From Anaerolineaceae bacterium (GTDB lineage Bacteria; Chloroflexota; Anaerolineae; Aggregatilineales; Phototrophicaceae): DNA of 64,000 nt. This document shows positions 26,781 to 36,237 of this stretch, one piece after another. The number at the start of each line of letters is the position of its first letter. The stretch's first letter is position 1. Below the pieces are notes generated by a model. It searched no databases, was not told the DNA's origin, and saw only the letters and a list, made by a program, of their open reading frames with translations. The stretch is from contig PABP01000021.1 in assembly GCA_002699585.1 (NCBI GenBank), positions 186,001 to 250,000 on the forward strand. The letters run 5' to 3'. The translations under genes and the position numbers were made by a program.

Positions 26781-28218
26781 CCTCACGCCGCGCTTGCCGA
26801 CCCATCGACCTTTACTGTGGCCGGATTGGATACTCGATCTACAAGAGATCCTGGCCCAGGAAGATGGCCTGCCGGAAATCTACATCGTGGGTGGGGCAGC
26901 CCGTGATGCCTTGTTGCGCCGCCCGGTCAAGGATGTGGATCTGGCGACACCGACAAATGCCATACGTCTGGCTCGTCGCATCACCGATCTGTTAAATGGT
27001 GACATCTATGTGATGGACGAGGAACGCGGTGTTGCTCGTGTTTTCTTCCGTGCTCCGCAAAACCCTTCAGGCGCAGAAGAATTGCTCACCCTGGATATTG
27101 CTGACTTCAGAGCCGATTCGTTGCTTAATGATCTGCTTGAGCGTGACTTCACTCTGAATGCTATTGCAGTCAATTTTCTGGATGACCTTACGCGCATCAT
27201 TGACCCGCTCAATGGTGAAGCTGATGCCAATAGTCATATCCTGCGTCGATGCAATCCGAATGCGCTTGCGAGCGACCCGATTCGTTGTTTGCGCGGCGTT
27301 CGCCAGAGTGTCCAACTTGGGACACGCATTGAGCCTGAAACATTGGCCGACATGCGCCGCCTCGCACCCAAGATTACCGATACATCACCTGAGCGCATCC
27401 GAGATGAGCTTTTCAATTTGCTGGCTTTAGAAAGACCTTTTTCAGGTCTGCGGGTTGCCAAAGCGGTCGGTGTGCTGGATGCGATCCTGCCAACTGTTGC
27501 AGCACTATCCAATGATGAGTGGCTGCTTGCACTCAACGCGACCGAGCGTCTGACAAACATCGTGCTGGCTATCAGCTTTCGTCGTACCGAAGATACGGCA
27601 GCGGTCTTTGACTTGGGCATGCTGGTCATGCAGTTTGACCGCTACCGCGAGCCGCTTAACCAGTACATTTTTGAGAAGTGGCCCAATAATCGCTCGAATA
27701 GAGGGCTTCTTTTGTTGGCGACGTTGGCCTATCACGTCGGTCCAAAAAAACAGATTGCCAGCCAGATAGCGGATACCCTGCGCCTCAGTGCCCCGGAGAA
27801 AAAACGGCTGGTGGGCTATGTCCTGGCTGCTCAAGTCGTCATCAATATGACCTCGACTGATGTTCTCACATTGCATCGCTATTGGTACCGATGGCAAGAA
27901 GCAGGCATCGGCGGCATTTTGATTGCCTTGGCCAGCGCTCGTGCTTCATACAATCTGGAACTGCAGCAAAATTTGTGGTTACAACTCATTGATCGGGCCA
28001 GGGCGCTTTTGTCTGCGTACTACGACCTGCATGACGAAATCGTCGCACCATCGCTTCTGGTCGATGGTCATATGCTTAAAGAGCATTTGAACATCACCGA
28101 TGGTCCGATTATCGGGGAACTACTGACGCTGATCCGTGAAGGCCAGGTGACCGGAGACGTGACCACGCCAGAGCACGCGATTCAGCTTGCGAGTGAACAT
28201 CTTTCTAGTCAGGGCTAG
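26770..28218 (+). CDS. CCA tRNA nucleotidyltransferase / poly(A) polymerase family protein
   Basis: Class-II nucleotidyltransferase that adds or repairs the 3' CCA of tRNA, or polyadenylates RNA. The 482 residues begin with the catalytic head: VGGAARDALLRRPVKDVDLA (GG..RD and the DxD carboxylates, about 40-60), then RDFTLNAIAVNF and the RNA-binding neck with DPIRCLRGVR. The C-terminal 230 residues are helical and divergent, with no recognisable HD phosphohydrolase motif. ATG 26770 is preferred to the upstream TTG at 26740. CCA-adding versus poly(A) activity cannot be told from sequence alone. Confidence 0.88.
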   Translation: MVFDLTPRLPTHRPLLWPDWILDLQEILAQEDGLPEIYIVGGAARDALLRRPVKDVDLATPTNAIRLARRITDLLNGDIYVMDEERGVARVFFRAPQNPSGAEELLTLDIADFRADSLLNDLLERDFTLNAIAVNFLDDLTRIIDPLNGEADANSHILRRCNPNALASDPIRCLRGVRQSVQLGTRIEPETLADMRRLAPKITDTSPERIRDELFNLLALERPFSGLRVAKAVGVLDAILPTVAALSNDEWLLALNATERLTNIVLAISFRRTEDTAAVFDLGMLVMQFDRYREPLNQYIFEKWPNNRSNRGLLLLATLAYHVGPKKQIASQIADTLRLSAPEKKRLVGYVLAAQVVINMTSTDVLTLHRYWYRWQEAGIGGILIALASARASYNLELQQNLWLQLIDRARALLSAYYDLHDEIVAPSLLVDGHMLKEHLNITDGPIIGELLTLIREGQVTGDVTTPEHAIQLASEHLSSQG

Positions 28219-28784
28219 TTGCTGTTGGTGATCAGGCGTTCATAGAAGATCAGCAGCGTTTTGCCATACACCCGTCGATCATACTCTTGAATGTTGTCGA
28301 AGAAAACAGCCTCGTCTTCCGATGGATCAATCTGGACGATTACGACCGTATCGCCTGCAACCCAGGCGGGATTTGCGTCCAACTGCTTGAGTGTTTCCAG
28401 CCACAAACCTTTGTATTGGGGTGGGGCGATGTAAATATAATCGTAGTCGCGCTCCGGGGATTTCTTGATTAATGACAGGGCATCCATCCCCAGGACTTGC
28501 GCGTTTTCTTCTAGTGACGTGGTTTTGAGATTGGCGCGAATGGTTTGCAGCGCTTTGCGGTCGAGTTCGTTGAATAGCGCAAATTTGGCTCCGCGGCTCA
28601 ACGCCTCAATGCCAACGCTACCCGTACCGGCGTACAGATCAAGGAGCTGGCTCCCGACGATATGCGGTCCCAGTATGCTGAACAGGGCCTCTTTCACCCG
28701 GTCCATGATGGGACGGGTGCTGTCACCAGGGACAGGCTTGAGCCTTTTTCCTTTGGCACTACCCGCAATGACGCGTAAAGACAT
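28215..28784 (-). CDS. rsmD: 16S rRNA (guanine966-N2)-methyltransferase RsmD family
   Basis: SAM-dependent methyltransferase acting on 16S rRNA. The 189 residues begin MSLRVIAGSAKGKRLKPVPG and show TRPIMDRVKEALFSILG and SAM motif I LLDLYAGTGSVGIEALSRGA. The catalytic loop reads YIAPPQYKGLW where the usual motif is (D/N)PP(Y/F); this variant is odd for the superfamily, though the rest is canonical. The reading frame extends 74 codons upstream into the preceding gene without homology; ATG 28784 is the family start and overlaps the previous stop by one base. Confidence 0.9.
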   Translation of the reverse strand: MSLRVIAGSAKGKRLKPVPGDSTRPIMDRVKEALFSILGPHIVGSQLLDLYAGTGSVGIEALSRGAKFALFNELDRKALQTIRANLKTTSLEENAQVLGMDALSLIKKSPERDYDYIYIAPPQYKGLWLETLKQLDANPAWVAGDTVVIVQIDPSEDEAVFFDNIQEYDRRVYGKTLLIFYERLITNSN

Positions 28785-29773
28785 TATTCGAGTCTCATTT
28801 CTACCGCATCTCGTGCGGCTCGTAAGTTCGATAGGGCACTGGTCACGCGCAAGGCATCGCCTGTACCCAGGATAAATCGCCGCCGCTGTGTTTCCGCAAT
28901 AGTTCGCCGCACGGCATCGCGGATAATATGTGGTGTTCCCATATGGAGCTGTGCTTCCGCACTCAAGCCCCCCATGATAGCACCCGCAAACGCCGCTCGT
29001 CCCCACATAATATCTGGTTCAACTTCTGGAACATTCCAGGACAGAACTTGCACTGGATAGCCTGACACATAGCCAACCATCGGCGCATTCCCCCGCAATT
29101 CGACGATATTCAACCAGAATTGAGGGGGCATATCACCAAGAATGGCCCAATCATATGTTGCGCCGAATTCGCCATACTCATCCTGCGTCATGAACCCGAG
29201 GTCGGCATGTTCCATCACATAATGGAAGCCATCAATGGACAATCGCTGGAGTTCAGCCGTCAAACGCAATGAAGAGTCCGTGATGACATTAAGGCCGGTT
29301 TTCACACGTTCCGGTTGGCGACGTAGATGATGGATGAGTTGCTGGGGTCCAGCTAGTTTCGCGGCCAAAGCCAGTGGGTTGTATAGCTGGAAGATAATAG
29401 GCGTCTCGTCCTTGATTTGCTCTTTGACGAGTCGAACGCAATCAAGTTGCTGACTGATGACGCCTCGCGTTGGCTCAAGTACGCGCAATTCGGTCCAATC
29501 CAGGGAGCGCGTGATGGGGCGCTTGATGATGGTCCGTGCGCCGTTAAGCTGCCCATCCCAGATATCCTGAACCCCATAATCCATGACGGCATAATTGGTG
29601 GCAGGCGCAATAATCAGGGCATCCCAATCGAATTGCTTTTGGAAAGCAATGAGAGCTTTGGCGAGGTCCGCTGCCCGTTGGTCATCACCTGGCCAGTGGC
29701 GATACAAAATAACCGGCGTACGGTCAACTGTATCGCCAGACACGGCTGCAAGAAGGCGTTCTCGCTTGTTCAT
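28784..29773 (-). CDS. Uroporphyrinogen decarboxylase family protein
   Basis: A 329-residue TIM-barrel protein of the URO-D superfamily. The start MNKRERLLAAVSGDTVDRTP is typical. Later segments (FHYVMEHADLGFMT, GYPVQVLSWNVPEVE, HIIRDAVRRTIAE) follow the URO-D order. The superfamily covers haem enzymes and methyltransferases. The aspartate/arginine pattern of true HemE (RQAGRYLPEY near the N-terminus) is replaced by LYRHWPGDDQR, so a haem role is doubtful. It overlaps rsmD by one base and is probably cotranscribed with it and the TPR gene upstream. Confidence 0.72.
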   Translation of the reverse strand: MNKRERLLAAVSGDTVDRTPVILYRHWPGDDQRAADLAKALIAFQKQFDWDALIIAPATNYAVMDYGVQDIWDGQLNGARTIIKRPITRSLDWTELRVLEPTRGVISQQLDCVRLVKEQIKDETPIIFQLYNPLALAAKLAGPQQLIHHLRRQPERVKTGLNVITDSSLRLTAELQRLSIDGFHYVMEHADLGFMTQDEYGEFGATYDWAILGDMPPQFWLNIVELRGNAPMVGYVSGYPVQVLSWNVPEVEPDIMWGRAAFAGAIMGGLSAEAQLHMGTPHIIRDAVRRTIAETQRRRFILGTGDALRVTSALSNLRAARDAVEMRLE

Positions 29774-29815
29774 GGCTCAGGTTATGATCGTGAAGAAATG
29801 ACTATGACAGCGATG

Positions 29816-30199
29816 TTAGGACTCTTCAGCTAGCGCGTCGATATCTACTGACGCGCCCAATTCTGCCAGTCGTTGGCTAATCATACGCTGCAACAGCAGA
29901 TAGCGATCATCTTCGTAGGTATCGAGGTCGTTGGCCCCGTGATGCCCATCGACAACAGACGTAACATCAACGGCCTTCAGGGAAGTAGTCGCTAGCTCAA
30001 GCGCCTTCTGGAAAGACTCAATAGCGGTAGCGGTGTTGCCGTTGCCATGATGTGCCAGACCAATACCATAGAGCGCATCGATATTGTTGGGGGTTTTGCG
30101 CAGAACTTCATCGAACATATCGATTGCTGCGGCATAGTCGTGGTTACGGTGTAAACGCCACGCTTGGCCGATGCGTTCTTCAGTCGGCATCGTAGACAT
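29816..30199 (-). CDS. Small TPR protein
   Basis: A 127-residue cytoplasmic protein with one clear and one partial tetratricopeptide repeat (AWRLHRNHDYAAAIDMFDEV and IDALYGIGLAHHGNGNTATA then IESFQKALE), followed by an acidic tail. AAGGAG lies 7 nt before the ATG. It stands 42 bp upstream of the UroD-like gene and probably belongs to the same transcript. Presumably a protein-protein adaptor; the partner is unknown. Confidence 0.75.
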   Translation of the reverse strand: MSTMPTEERIGQAWRLHRNHDYAAAIDMFDEVLRKTPNNIDALYGIGLAHHGNGNTATAIESFQKALELATTSLKAVDVTSVVDGHHGANDLDTYEDDRYLLLQRMISQRLAELGASVDIDALAEES

Positions 30200-30361
30200 A
30201 GTCTGGCTCCTTATTTCATTACAGTGTCGCTAGGTTAACTGACGTGATTGACGATAACGTGTTGTCAACTGCTTGGTTGAATGTGCTGCATATTGTACAG
30301 AGCCACTCAGTGGTTGACAAGCAAAACATGCAGGCCATGTCGGCATTGGTATGGACGCTGC

Positions 30362-32659
30362 TTATTCAGGTACGACTGTAATCACCTGTGCCAATGTTAA
30401 TTGCCTGCCCAGTTCATTGCCAACGCGATCAAAGAATGTCAATGGGCTGGTGCGGTCACAGGTGATGTCATCCCCTGTATACTCTCGGCAATTCTCGACG
30501 ATCACACTCAATGTGTAACGACCCGGTTCAATATCGTCCGGCAATGTGATGGTGATGTCATCAACGTACAGTTGATCACGAAGCCAACGCCGACTTGGAA
30601 TGTGACTGACCATATCTAGGCTGCTTTGCCAGTGAATACTACCAGAAAAGACATCGCGCAAGACGAGATATCGATAGAAATTGTCTTGCAGCCGGACACT
30701 GGTCCGCCAGTGGATCGTCGCGTTTAGCGTATCGTCTGGTGTAACGGTGATTTGGCTTAGCTTCAGCGTATACGCCTCCAGGCCAATATCACTGCGGTTT
30801 CTCAAAAGCGTTGTGCCGATTAAAGACGAAGCCGGTTGTGCGCGCAGCGGCGAAGACTCATTTGCATCCGATAAGGCAATAATAGCCAGTGCGAGCAGGA
30901 GTGACGCGGCCAGCAGCCGTGCGTCTTCGATGACGAGCAACCTGTCTTCGACGTAGGGTGATGTTGTTTTGTTCTGCTGACGTCGTCGGACAAACAGCGC
31001 CAATAATACCAAACCAGCAAAGCTTATTGCTGTCGAAACTCGTTGAATAGCCGTCATGCTCAGGCTGATGTGTAGTTCCCCAGGTCCGCGTAAAGTCGGC
31101 AGCGACAAAAACATGAAGCCCGTGTCAGGGTCTTCGTCAAGTTTAACTAGCTGACGGTCAACATATGCCTGCCAACCCGGATAGTAGTTTAGGTTCAGCG
31201 TAATCGTCTGGGCAGATGTTGGGCGTATCTGGTAGGTTTGCTCGTGGGTGCCGTTGTGTATCAGCGTTGCTAGGCTTTGTGTACGTCGATATGATCCAAA
31301 GCGAATGAGATCGTCATTCAATGTCGTGGTTGAACGCAAGTGTTGTATCGCTGACTTGGGTATGGGGACAGGCTCCCAGGGCATAACTGTTGCGTAGCCA
31401 TAGCCAAGCTGCTCGAATCGCATTATTGCTTGTGGGCTGGGTTGTTCAATTACGCCAGATGGACTCGGTACGAAAAAGACTTGCGACGAAAATAGCAGGA
31501 TGAATACGAGCATCATGCCATTGATCAGGCGACCATAACGCGCGGCAAATTGTTCCCGCCAGAAGATAAAACTTGTGCCGGAAATCGCGAAACAGAATGT
31601 AATCGGCCCCATAAGCCAGATGGTGTCAGAACCAAAGATAAGTGCAGTCGCTGTCAGGCTGATTCCGATGAGCAAGTACGCAAATGACAGACTGACGAAG
31701 CGCCGCCGTAGATACCAGGCACCGAGTCCCAGGCCATTTGTCATGAGGATAGCCCAACCCAGTGTCACTTGTGGCTGCAGGTTGGCGAGGATGGGATCAA
31801 GCGGTGAGATAGGTGCAACCAGCGATGCAAGTTGGATGGACGGTAATTGGATTGTTGCGGGTTGTGCAAGCCAATCAACAAGGTTCGCTTCAACAACAGC
31901 GGGCATCCAGTAGATCGTACCCACAATGATGCTAATGAACCATGCAATCAATAGGTTGAAGATCGATTTTGCGGAAAAGGTGAGGACAAGCGGTACTGCG
32001 AGTACGATCTCAATCAAGGCATAACGTGGGTCTGTTAGCAGCAGCAATGCGGATAAGAACGTAACTAGTGCCATATCGAGTGGTGCATTGTGCTTGCCCA
32101 GGCGGACTATCGCCCACAAGGCCGACGGCAGCAAGGCCAGTGCAACCATCGTCTGCAAATCACCCCAGGCGTGGGGTACGGTCAGCCCGACGTATGGACT
32201 CAGAATATACAGCGTGGCGGCGATGAGTCCGGCCCCTGCATTGAGCCGCTTCATGATGAAGCTATACATGCCTATGCTGGCAATACAAAATGACAGAACA
32301 AACACAACCCGCACAGCTAAAATAGGGTCATCTGTCAGCAAGACATGAATCAGGGCGGGTAGATAACTCGCAACAGGCGGCCTAAAGTTAGGGATGGGGG
32401 CGCCATAGCCGCCTGCACTATAGGCTGACCAACGCGGGTAGAGTTGTCCTTCTCGTAAGGACTCCGCAATTTCCCATGTTTGGTAGACAGCCCGTTCGCT
32501 GCCAGTCCCGCTTGGCAAGGTGCTGGCCGTGACAAACGGCCACGCCGCAGCCAGGCCAATCAGTAGTGCCAAGAGCACACCCCAATCCGTGCCGCGCATA
32601 GCACGACGCATCCAGTCGGGCTGGTCGTCTTTTGGGATGACGGGGACAGGGTTCATCAT
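30362..32659 (-). CDS. Large polytopic membrane protein (YfhO/glycosyltransferase-like)
   Basis: A 765-residue protein with about a dozen hydrophobic segments. An early periplasmic loop carries the pattern AESLREGQLYPRWSAYSAGG then YGAPIPNFRPP, which recalls the first loop of C-type (GT-C) glycosyltransferases and of membrane proteins annotated as 6-pyruvoyl-tetrahydropterin synthase-related. A beta-rich extracytoplasmic part (about 430-520) includes LNLNYYPGWQAYVDRQ, as in YfhO-like proteins. The last 150 residues form a second beta-domain. Acceptor and sugar are unknown. Confidence 0.6.
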   Translation of the reverse strand: MMNPVPVIPKDDQPDWMRRAMRGTDWGVLLALLIGLAAAWPFVTASTLPSGTGSERAVYQTWEIAESLREGQLYPRWSAYSAGGYGAPIPNFRPPVASYLPALIHVLLTDDPILAVRVVFVLSFCIASIGMYSFIMKRLNAGAGLIAATLYILSPYVGLTVPHAWGDLQTMVALALLPSALWAIVRLGKHNAPLDMALVTFLSALLLLTDPRYALIEIVLAVPLVLTFSAKSIFNLLIAWFISIIVGTIYWMPAVVEANLVDWLAQPATIQLPSIQLASLVAPISPLDPILANLQPQVTLGWAILMTNGLGLGAWYLRRRFVSLSFAYLLIGISLTATALIFGSDTIWLMGPITFCFAISGTSFIFWREQFAARYGRLINGMMLVFILLFSSQVFFVPSPSGVIEQPSPQAIMRFEQLGYGYATVMPWEPVPIPKSAIQHLRSTTTLNDDLIRFGSYRRTQSLATLIHNGTHEQTYQIRPTSAQTITLNLNYYPGWQAYVDRQLVKLDEDPDTGFMFLSLPTLRGPGELHISLSMTAIQRVSTAISFAGLVLLALFVRRRQQNKTTSPYVEDRLLVIEDARLLAASLLLALAIIALSDANESSPLRAQPASSLIGTTLLRNRSDIGLEAYTLKLSQITVTPDDTLNATIHWRTSVRLQDNFYRYLVLRDVFSGSIHWQSSLDMVSHIPSRRWLRDQLYVDDITITLPDDIEPGRYTLSVIVENCREYTGDDITCDRTSPLTFFDRVGNELGRQLTLAQVITVVPE

Positions 32660-32716
32660 GTATTCTAGTGTATAGTGTATTCACTTTTTCAGTGACATTG
32701 ATTTTGACGAGTTGTG

Positions 32717-33199
32717 ATGAGTTCTCGCATTCAGGTCATGCCTGCTACGGTTGACCATCTTCCGCAGTTATCTGAGTATTGGTACGATGCAATGGCTCTC
32801 AGGCAGCAGCATCAGCCCCTGAGATTGAAACCCCGCGCCCGGCAGCATTGGGAGTCAGCGGCTACAACCTGGATACATGACGAGAGCACTTTCTTTTCTA
32901 TAGCAACAGTCAATGACTCAATTCGTGGTTGTGTGGCTGTTGGCCTGGTTGATAATGCGCCTGGTTTGCTGCCAGACCAGATCGGTACTTTACTGGACTT
33001 TACTCTCGACATGCATGCGACTGACGCTGCGGGTGGCATAGGCCGTGAGTTGATCCGCGCGGCACAGGCCTGGTTGGTCGCCCAGGGTGTTGCGACATTG
33101 CGTGCGTATATCTCGCAGCCATCGTCTGTGGAACGTGCCTTTTGGATTGCGTTGGGTGCCAAACAAAAAGGAATTGTCTATTGTCTGCCAATTGGTTAA
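32717..33199 (+). CDS. GNAT-family N-acetyltransferase
   Basis: A 160-residue acetyltransferase-like protein. The segment LDFTLDMHATDAAGGIGREL then IRAAQAWLVAQG occupies the position of the CoA-binding motif A, although the usual R/Q-x-x-G-x-G/A is altered to AAGGIG. The end AFWIALGAKQKG matches motif B (FW..LGA). ATG 32717 is chosen over the GTG one codon earlier. It is followed by a second, overlapping GNAT gene, so the two form a pair. Confidence 0.75.
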   Translation: MSSRIQVMPATVDHLPQLSEYWYDAMALRQQHQPLRLKPRARQHWESAATTWIHDESTFFSIATVNDSIRGCVAVGLVDNAPGLLPDQIGTLLDFTLDMHATDAAGGIGRELIRAAQAWLVAQGVATLRAYISQPSSVERAFWIALGAKQKGIVYCLPIG

Positions 33200-33678
33200 T
33201 TCGGATGGCTGAATCCGAGCAAGATGCTCGCCTCATCGGTGAGTTATGGTCGCAGCTTGTTGATTACCATCTGGAATTGGATTCGAATATGCCCGTCGCT
33301 GCCGAAGATGGGGCTTATCGCTATGCGCAGCGCATTAGTCATAGCATGCATGATGCTTCGTCGCGTGTGCTTGTGGCTGATAGTCATGGTGAAATCATCG
33401 GATACGTGCTGGGTACCGTGATTGACTTGTTGCCGGAGATGTTTGTTGCCGAGCGTACAGGTTTCCTCGCAGATATTTTCATTCATCCTGATTGGCGTGG
33501 CCAGGGCGTCGGTACAGCCCTGGTAGAAGCGCTAGAAGGCTGGTTCCGCAGCCGAAATGTGGACTATATGGAATGGTACGTTGCCAGTGCCAATATGGAT
33601 GGTATCGCATTCTGGAAAGCGCGCGGTGGTCAGGAGATCATGCAGCGGATGCGCATGCACCTCTCCGATAATGATTAG
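33181..33678 (+). CDS. GNAT-family N-acetyltransferase, TTG start
   Basis: A 165-residue GNAT with a complete CoA site: ADIFIHPDWRGQGVGTALVE (about 95-115), and FWKARGGQE near the end. AAAGGA followed after 7-8 nt by TTG 33181 gives the N-terminus L(M)SANWLIRMAESEQDARL. This restores the first beta-strand of the fold, which an ATG at 33205 would cut. The TTG start lies 19 bp inside the previous gene, implying coupled translation of the pair. Substrate unknown. Confidence 0.82.
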   Translation: MSANWLIRMAESEQDARLIGELWSQLVDYHLELDSNMPVAAEDGAYRYAQRISHSMHDASSRVLVADSHGEIIGYVLGTVIDLLPEMFVAERTGFLADIFIHPDWRGQGVGTALVEALEGWFRSRNVDYMEWYVASANMDGIAFWKARGGQEIMQRMRMHLSDND

Positions 33679-33744
33679 CAACTGTGCTGGTTACATTTTT
33701 GCGTTTGATTTAATGCATTTATTTAAGAAGAAGGACAATGACAA

Positions 33745-34464
33745 ATGACGAACCTGATATACCAGACGGATAGTTACTGTCAATCTATGACGGCGACTGT
33801 GACAGGGATTGATGAAGAACAAAATGGCGTTTATCTCAGCGAAACCGTATTTTACCCTGGCGGTGGTGGCCAACCTGCGGATAAAGGCGTTCTGACAGAT
33901 GGGGATAGCGGTAAAACATTCGCCGTAAAATCCGCCAAGCGCGGTAATCTACATATCATTGATGGTGAACTACCCCCAGTCGGCATGGAAATTGTCGGCG
34001 AGATTGATTGGGACTGGCGCTATAAATTGATGCGCACCCATACGGCCATGCATGTGCTGTGTGGTGTCGTCTGGCATGATTATGGTGCTTTGGTTACCGG
34101 TGGCAATATGGAAAGCCTCAAAGGCCGTATGGATTTTGAGTTCGAGCGCATGCAAAAAGAACTCGTTGCAGAAATTGAACAGCGCATCAATGAAGAAGTT
34201 ACTGCCGCGCGTGATGTCAACATTCAGATCTTGCCCAGGGAAGAGGCCTTCCAGATACCTGACCTGATCCGCACTAAAATCAACCTTTTGCCAGAAGGCA
34301 TCACTGAGGTGCGGACTGTCGAATTGGTAGGGTTGGATCTGCAGGCCTGTGGTGGTACGCATTTGCATAACACGTCTGAAATTGGCCCGATCCGTGTTGC
34401 GAACTACAAAAGCAAAGGCGGCATCAATAAGCGTATCTACCTGGAACTTGATGACTTGGCCTGA
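33745..34464 (+). CDS. Alanyl-tRNA editing protein AlaX
   Basis: Free-standing editing domain that hydrolyses mischarged Ser-tRNA(Ala) or Gly-tRNA(Ala). The 239 residues carry the N-terminal glycine-rich FYPGGGGQPADKG, the zinc-binding HTAMH (about residue 98-102) and the second metal pair in CGGTHLHNTSEIG (about 195-207). All metal ligands are present, so it should be active. Length fits the medium AlaX type. A Shine-Dalgarno-like AAGGACA lies upstream. It is followed after 18 bp by an unknown gene that probably shares its transcript. Confidence 0.9.
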   Translation: MTNLIYQTDSYCQSMTATVTGIDEEQNGVYLSETVFYPGGGGQPADKGVLTDGDSGKTFAVKSAKRGNLHIIDGELPPVGMEIVGEIDWDWRYKLMRTHTAMHVLCGVVWHDYGALVTGGNMESLKGRMDFEFERMQKELVAEIEQRINEEVTAARDVNIQILPREEAFQIPDLIRTKINLLPEGITEVRTVELVGLDLQACGGTHLHNTSEIGPIRVANYKSKGGINKRIYLELDDLA

Positions 34465-34482
34465 TGCCCCGGAGGCAATTAT

Positions 34483-35172
34483 ATGCGTAGCTTGAATGCC
34501 GTCGCGGCGCATGAGCAGTTTATAGCCAGCGGCACATACCACCAGTTCCAAGGGCAGACAGCGACTGGCTTTATTGAAAGCTGGACACAGCACGATCCTG
34601 GTGCGGGTTCCCGTCTGACCCGTATCGATCAGGATGCCCGCCAAACCGAAGGTTGGACACGCTTGGTCGAGGTCTTGCAAAATCCTGAAGGCGACATAGA
34701 GCGCTGCAAAATCCAGACAAACCATTCCAAACCATCAGCACGCTTCCGCATGATGAAAACCGACTATAGTTTCCTTGATGGTTATGTGCAGGTTGGTCGT
34801 ACCATCAATGGTGAAACCCAGTACCATGAAATCGAATTGCCGCCGAACTCGGCAGTCCGATTGATTGATTACAGTTTGTTCTGGGGTTTGGCATTGCGGC
34901 AGGCTGAACAGGCGGATGTAGCAGAGCGACCCGTTTTTGTGCCTTTTAATCGCCACGATATGGAACCCGGTATGGTTTCTATCGGCACCTTGCCGCAGAT
35001 TACCGACAAATCGACCGAGATAATTGGCGTTGCTGGCCGGGAATTAGAAGCAACCCGCTATGTAACCCTGGGCAAGCGCGTCATCTGGCTGGATAATTGG
35101 GGCGTGCCGTTGCGTATTAATCAAACAACAGGTCGACTATCGACTGTTTTGCATGATTATGCCCATCGTTAA
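34483..35172 (+). CDS. Conserved-looking hypothetical protein
   Basis: A 229-residue soluble protein that I do not recognise. It is rich in alternating beta-strand patterns (GTYHQFQGQTATGFIESW, YVQVGRTINGETQYHEIELP), suggesting a beta-barrel or lipocalin-like fold of the type seen in DUF3108-like proteins. No signal peptide, metal motif or nucleotide motif is visible. A clear GGAGG precedes the ATG. It follows AlaX by 18 bp, but this alone does not indicate a tRNA role. Confidence 0.55.
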   Translation: MRSLNAVAAHEQFIASGTYHQFQGQTATGFIESWTQHDPGAGSRLTRIDQDARQTEGWTRLVEVLQNPEGDIERCKIQTNHSKPSARFRMMKTDYSFLDGYVQVGRTINGETQYHEIELPPNSAVRLIDYSLFWGLALRQAEQADVAERPVFVPFNRHDMEPGMVSIGTLPQITDKSTEIIGVAGRELEATRYVTLGKRVIWLDNWGVPLRINQTTGRLSTVLHDYAHR

Positions 35173-35226
35173 CAGGCCAAACGTCAATCTCAGTACCCGA
35201 AATTTAGAAAAGACCACATCTCAGCA

Positions 35227-36237
35227 ATGTTGAATCAATTTCGTAACTATTTAGGCCCCAATCGCTTCAATGCACTCATCCTGCTCCTGATTATTTCAGG
35301 TGTAGGCAGCATTATTTTTACTCTCGTTCCGGGCGAAGGTGCTGTTGCTGCCCAAACACTACTCCTGTTGTTTTTCATCCTGGGGACAGCAGTCATCTTT
35401 GGCTCGCGCCTCAGCGTGGATCAACGCTGGCGTGCTTTGGCCATTGCTGCACCAGCAGTGGGGCTTGTCATTTTGGCCATACTCTATGAGCAACTTCGTC
35501 TGATCTTTCTTGGTGGGGCAGTAGGTTGGCTGGCTGTCGGTATGCTGACCTTTGGCCGCGCCCGCGCGCCGATGCAATATCAGCAAGCTATCAAAGCCAT
35601 GCGCAAAAGTCGCTACAAAGAAGCGGTCGATGCCATGAACGAACTCATCAAAGCAGAGCCGAACGAACCCAATCACTATCGCTTCAGAGCGAACTTGTTG
35701 ACCTTATGGGGCAAGCTGGACCGTGCCCGTCGAGATTATCAAACCATGCTCACTCTTGGCCAAGATCAGCCCAATGTCCTGACCGAAGCCTATGATGGCC
35801 TCTCTGGGTTAGAAATGCAGGTCGGACGTTGGGATGCTGCGCTCGACGCTGCTCAAAAAGCCTATGAGTTGATGCCGGATGCTTGGGTGACGGCCTACAA
35901 TCTCGGCCTGATCTATGACCGTATTGAACAACCCCCTGATGCCCTGATGTATCTGACGCCGGACTTATTGCGGCAGGTTCCAGAGTCTCGCCACCGTTTG
36001 CTGATTGCCCTTTATCGCGCGCGCGCTTTTGGTCGACAAGGTGACTTGACCCAAGCGCAGGACGAGTTGGTACGCCTACAAAAAGAGCGCAAGGGACTCA
36101 AAGATTGGGAACGCATCATGGAAAGTGACCAGGCGGAAATGTTGCGTATTAGCTTTGCCGACGATGTCCAACTGGCTGCTGAATTGATGGCTGACCATTC
36201 CCTGGATAGGTTGCTTGTGGGGACTGAAGCATCATGA
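35227..36237 (+). CDS. Membrane-anchored TPR protein (first of three)
   Basis: A 336-residue protein with about four hydrophobic segments in the first 110 residues, then a TPR solenoid (QQAIKAMRKSRYKEAVDAMN, ...DAALDAAQKAYELMPDAW). The C-terminus is polar and helical. It overlaps the next gene by 4 bp (ATGA). The same plan (membrane segments, then TPR, then a conserved region before the stop) is repeated in the next two genes. Presumably a scaffold at the membrane; partners are unknown. Confidence 0.7.
   Translation: MLNQFRNYLGPNRFNALILLLIISGVGSIIFTLVPGEGAVAAQTLLLLFFILGTAVIFGSRLSVDQRWRALAIAAPAVGLVILAILYEQLRLIFLGGAVGWLAVGMLTFGRARAPMQYQQAIKAMRKSRYKEAVDAMNELIKAEPNEPNHYRFRANLLTLWGKLDRARRDYQTMLTLGQDQPNVLTEAYDGLSGLEMQVGRWDAALDAAQKAYELMPDAWVTAYNLGLIYDRIEQPPDALMYLTPDLLRQVPESRHRLLIALYRARAFGRQGDLTQAQDELVRLQKERKGLKDWERIMESDQAEMLRISFADDVQLAAELMADHSLDRLLVGTEAS

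Noticed and set aside
28785-29006. 74-codon N-terminal extension of RsmD
   Set aside because: The extension is Cys/Gly/Tyr-rich nonsense overlapping the UroD-like gene; the family start is the ATG at 28784.
33970-34725. 251-residue ORF opposite AlaX and its neighbour
   Set aside because: It spans two convincing genes on the other strand and shows no domain features.
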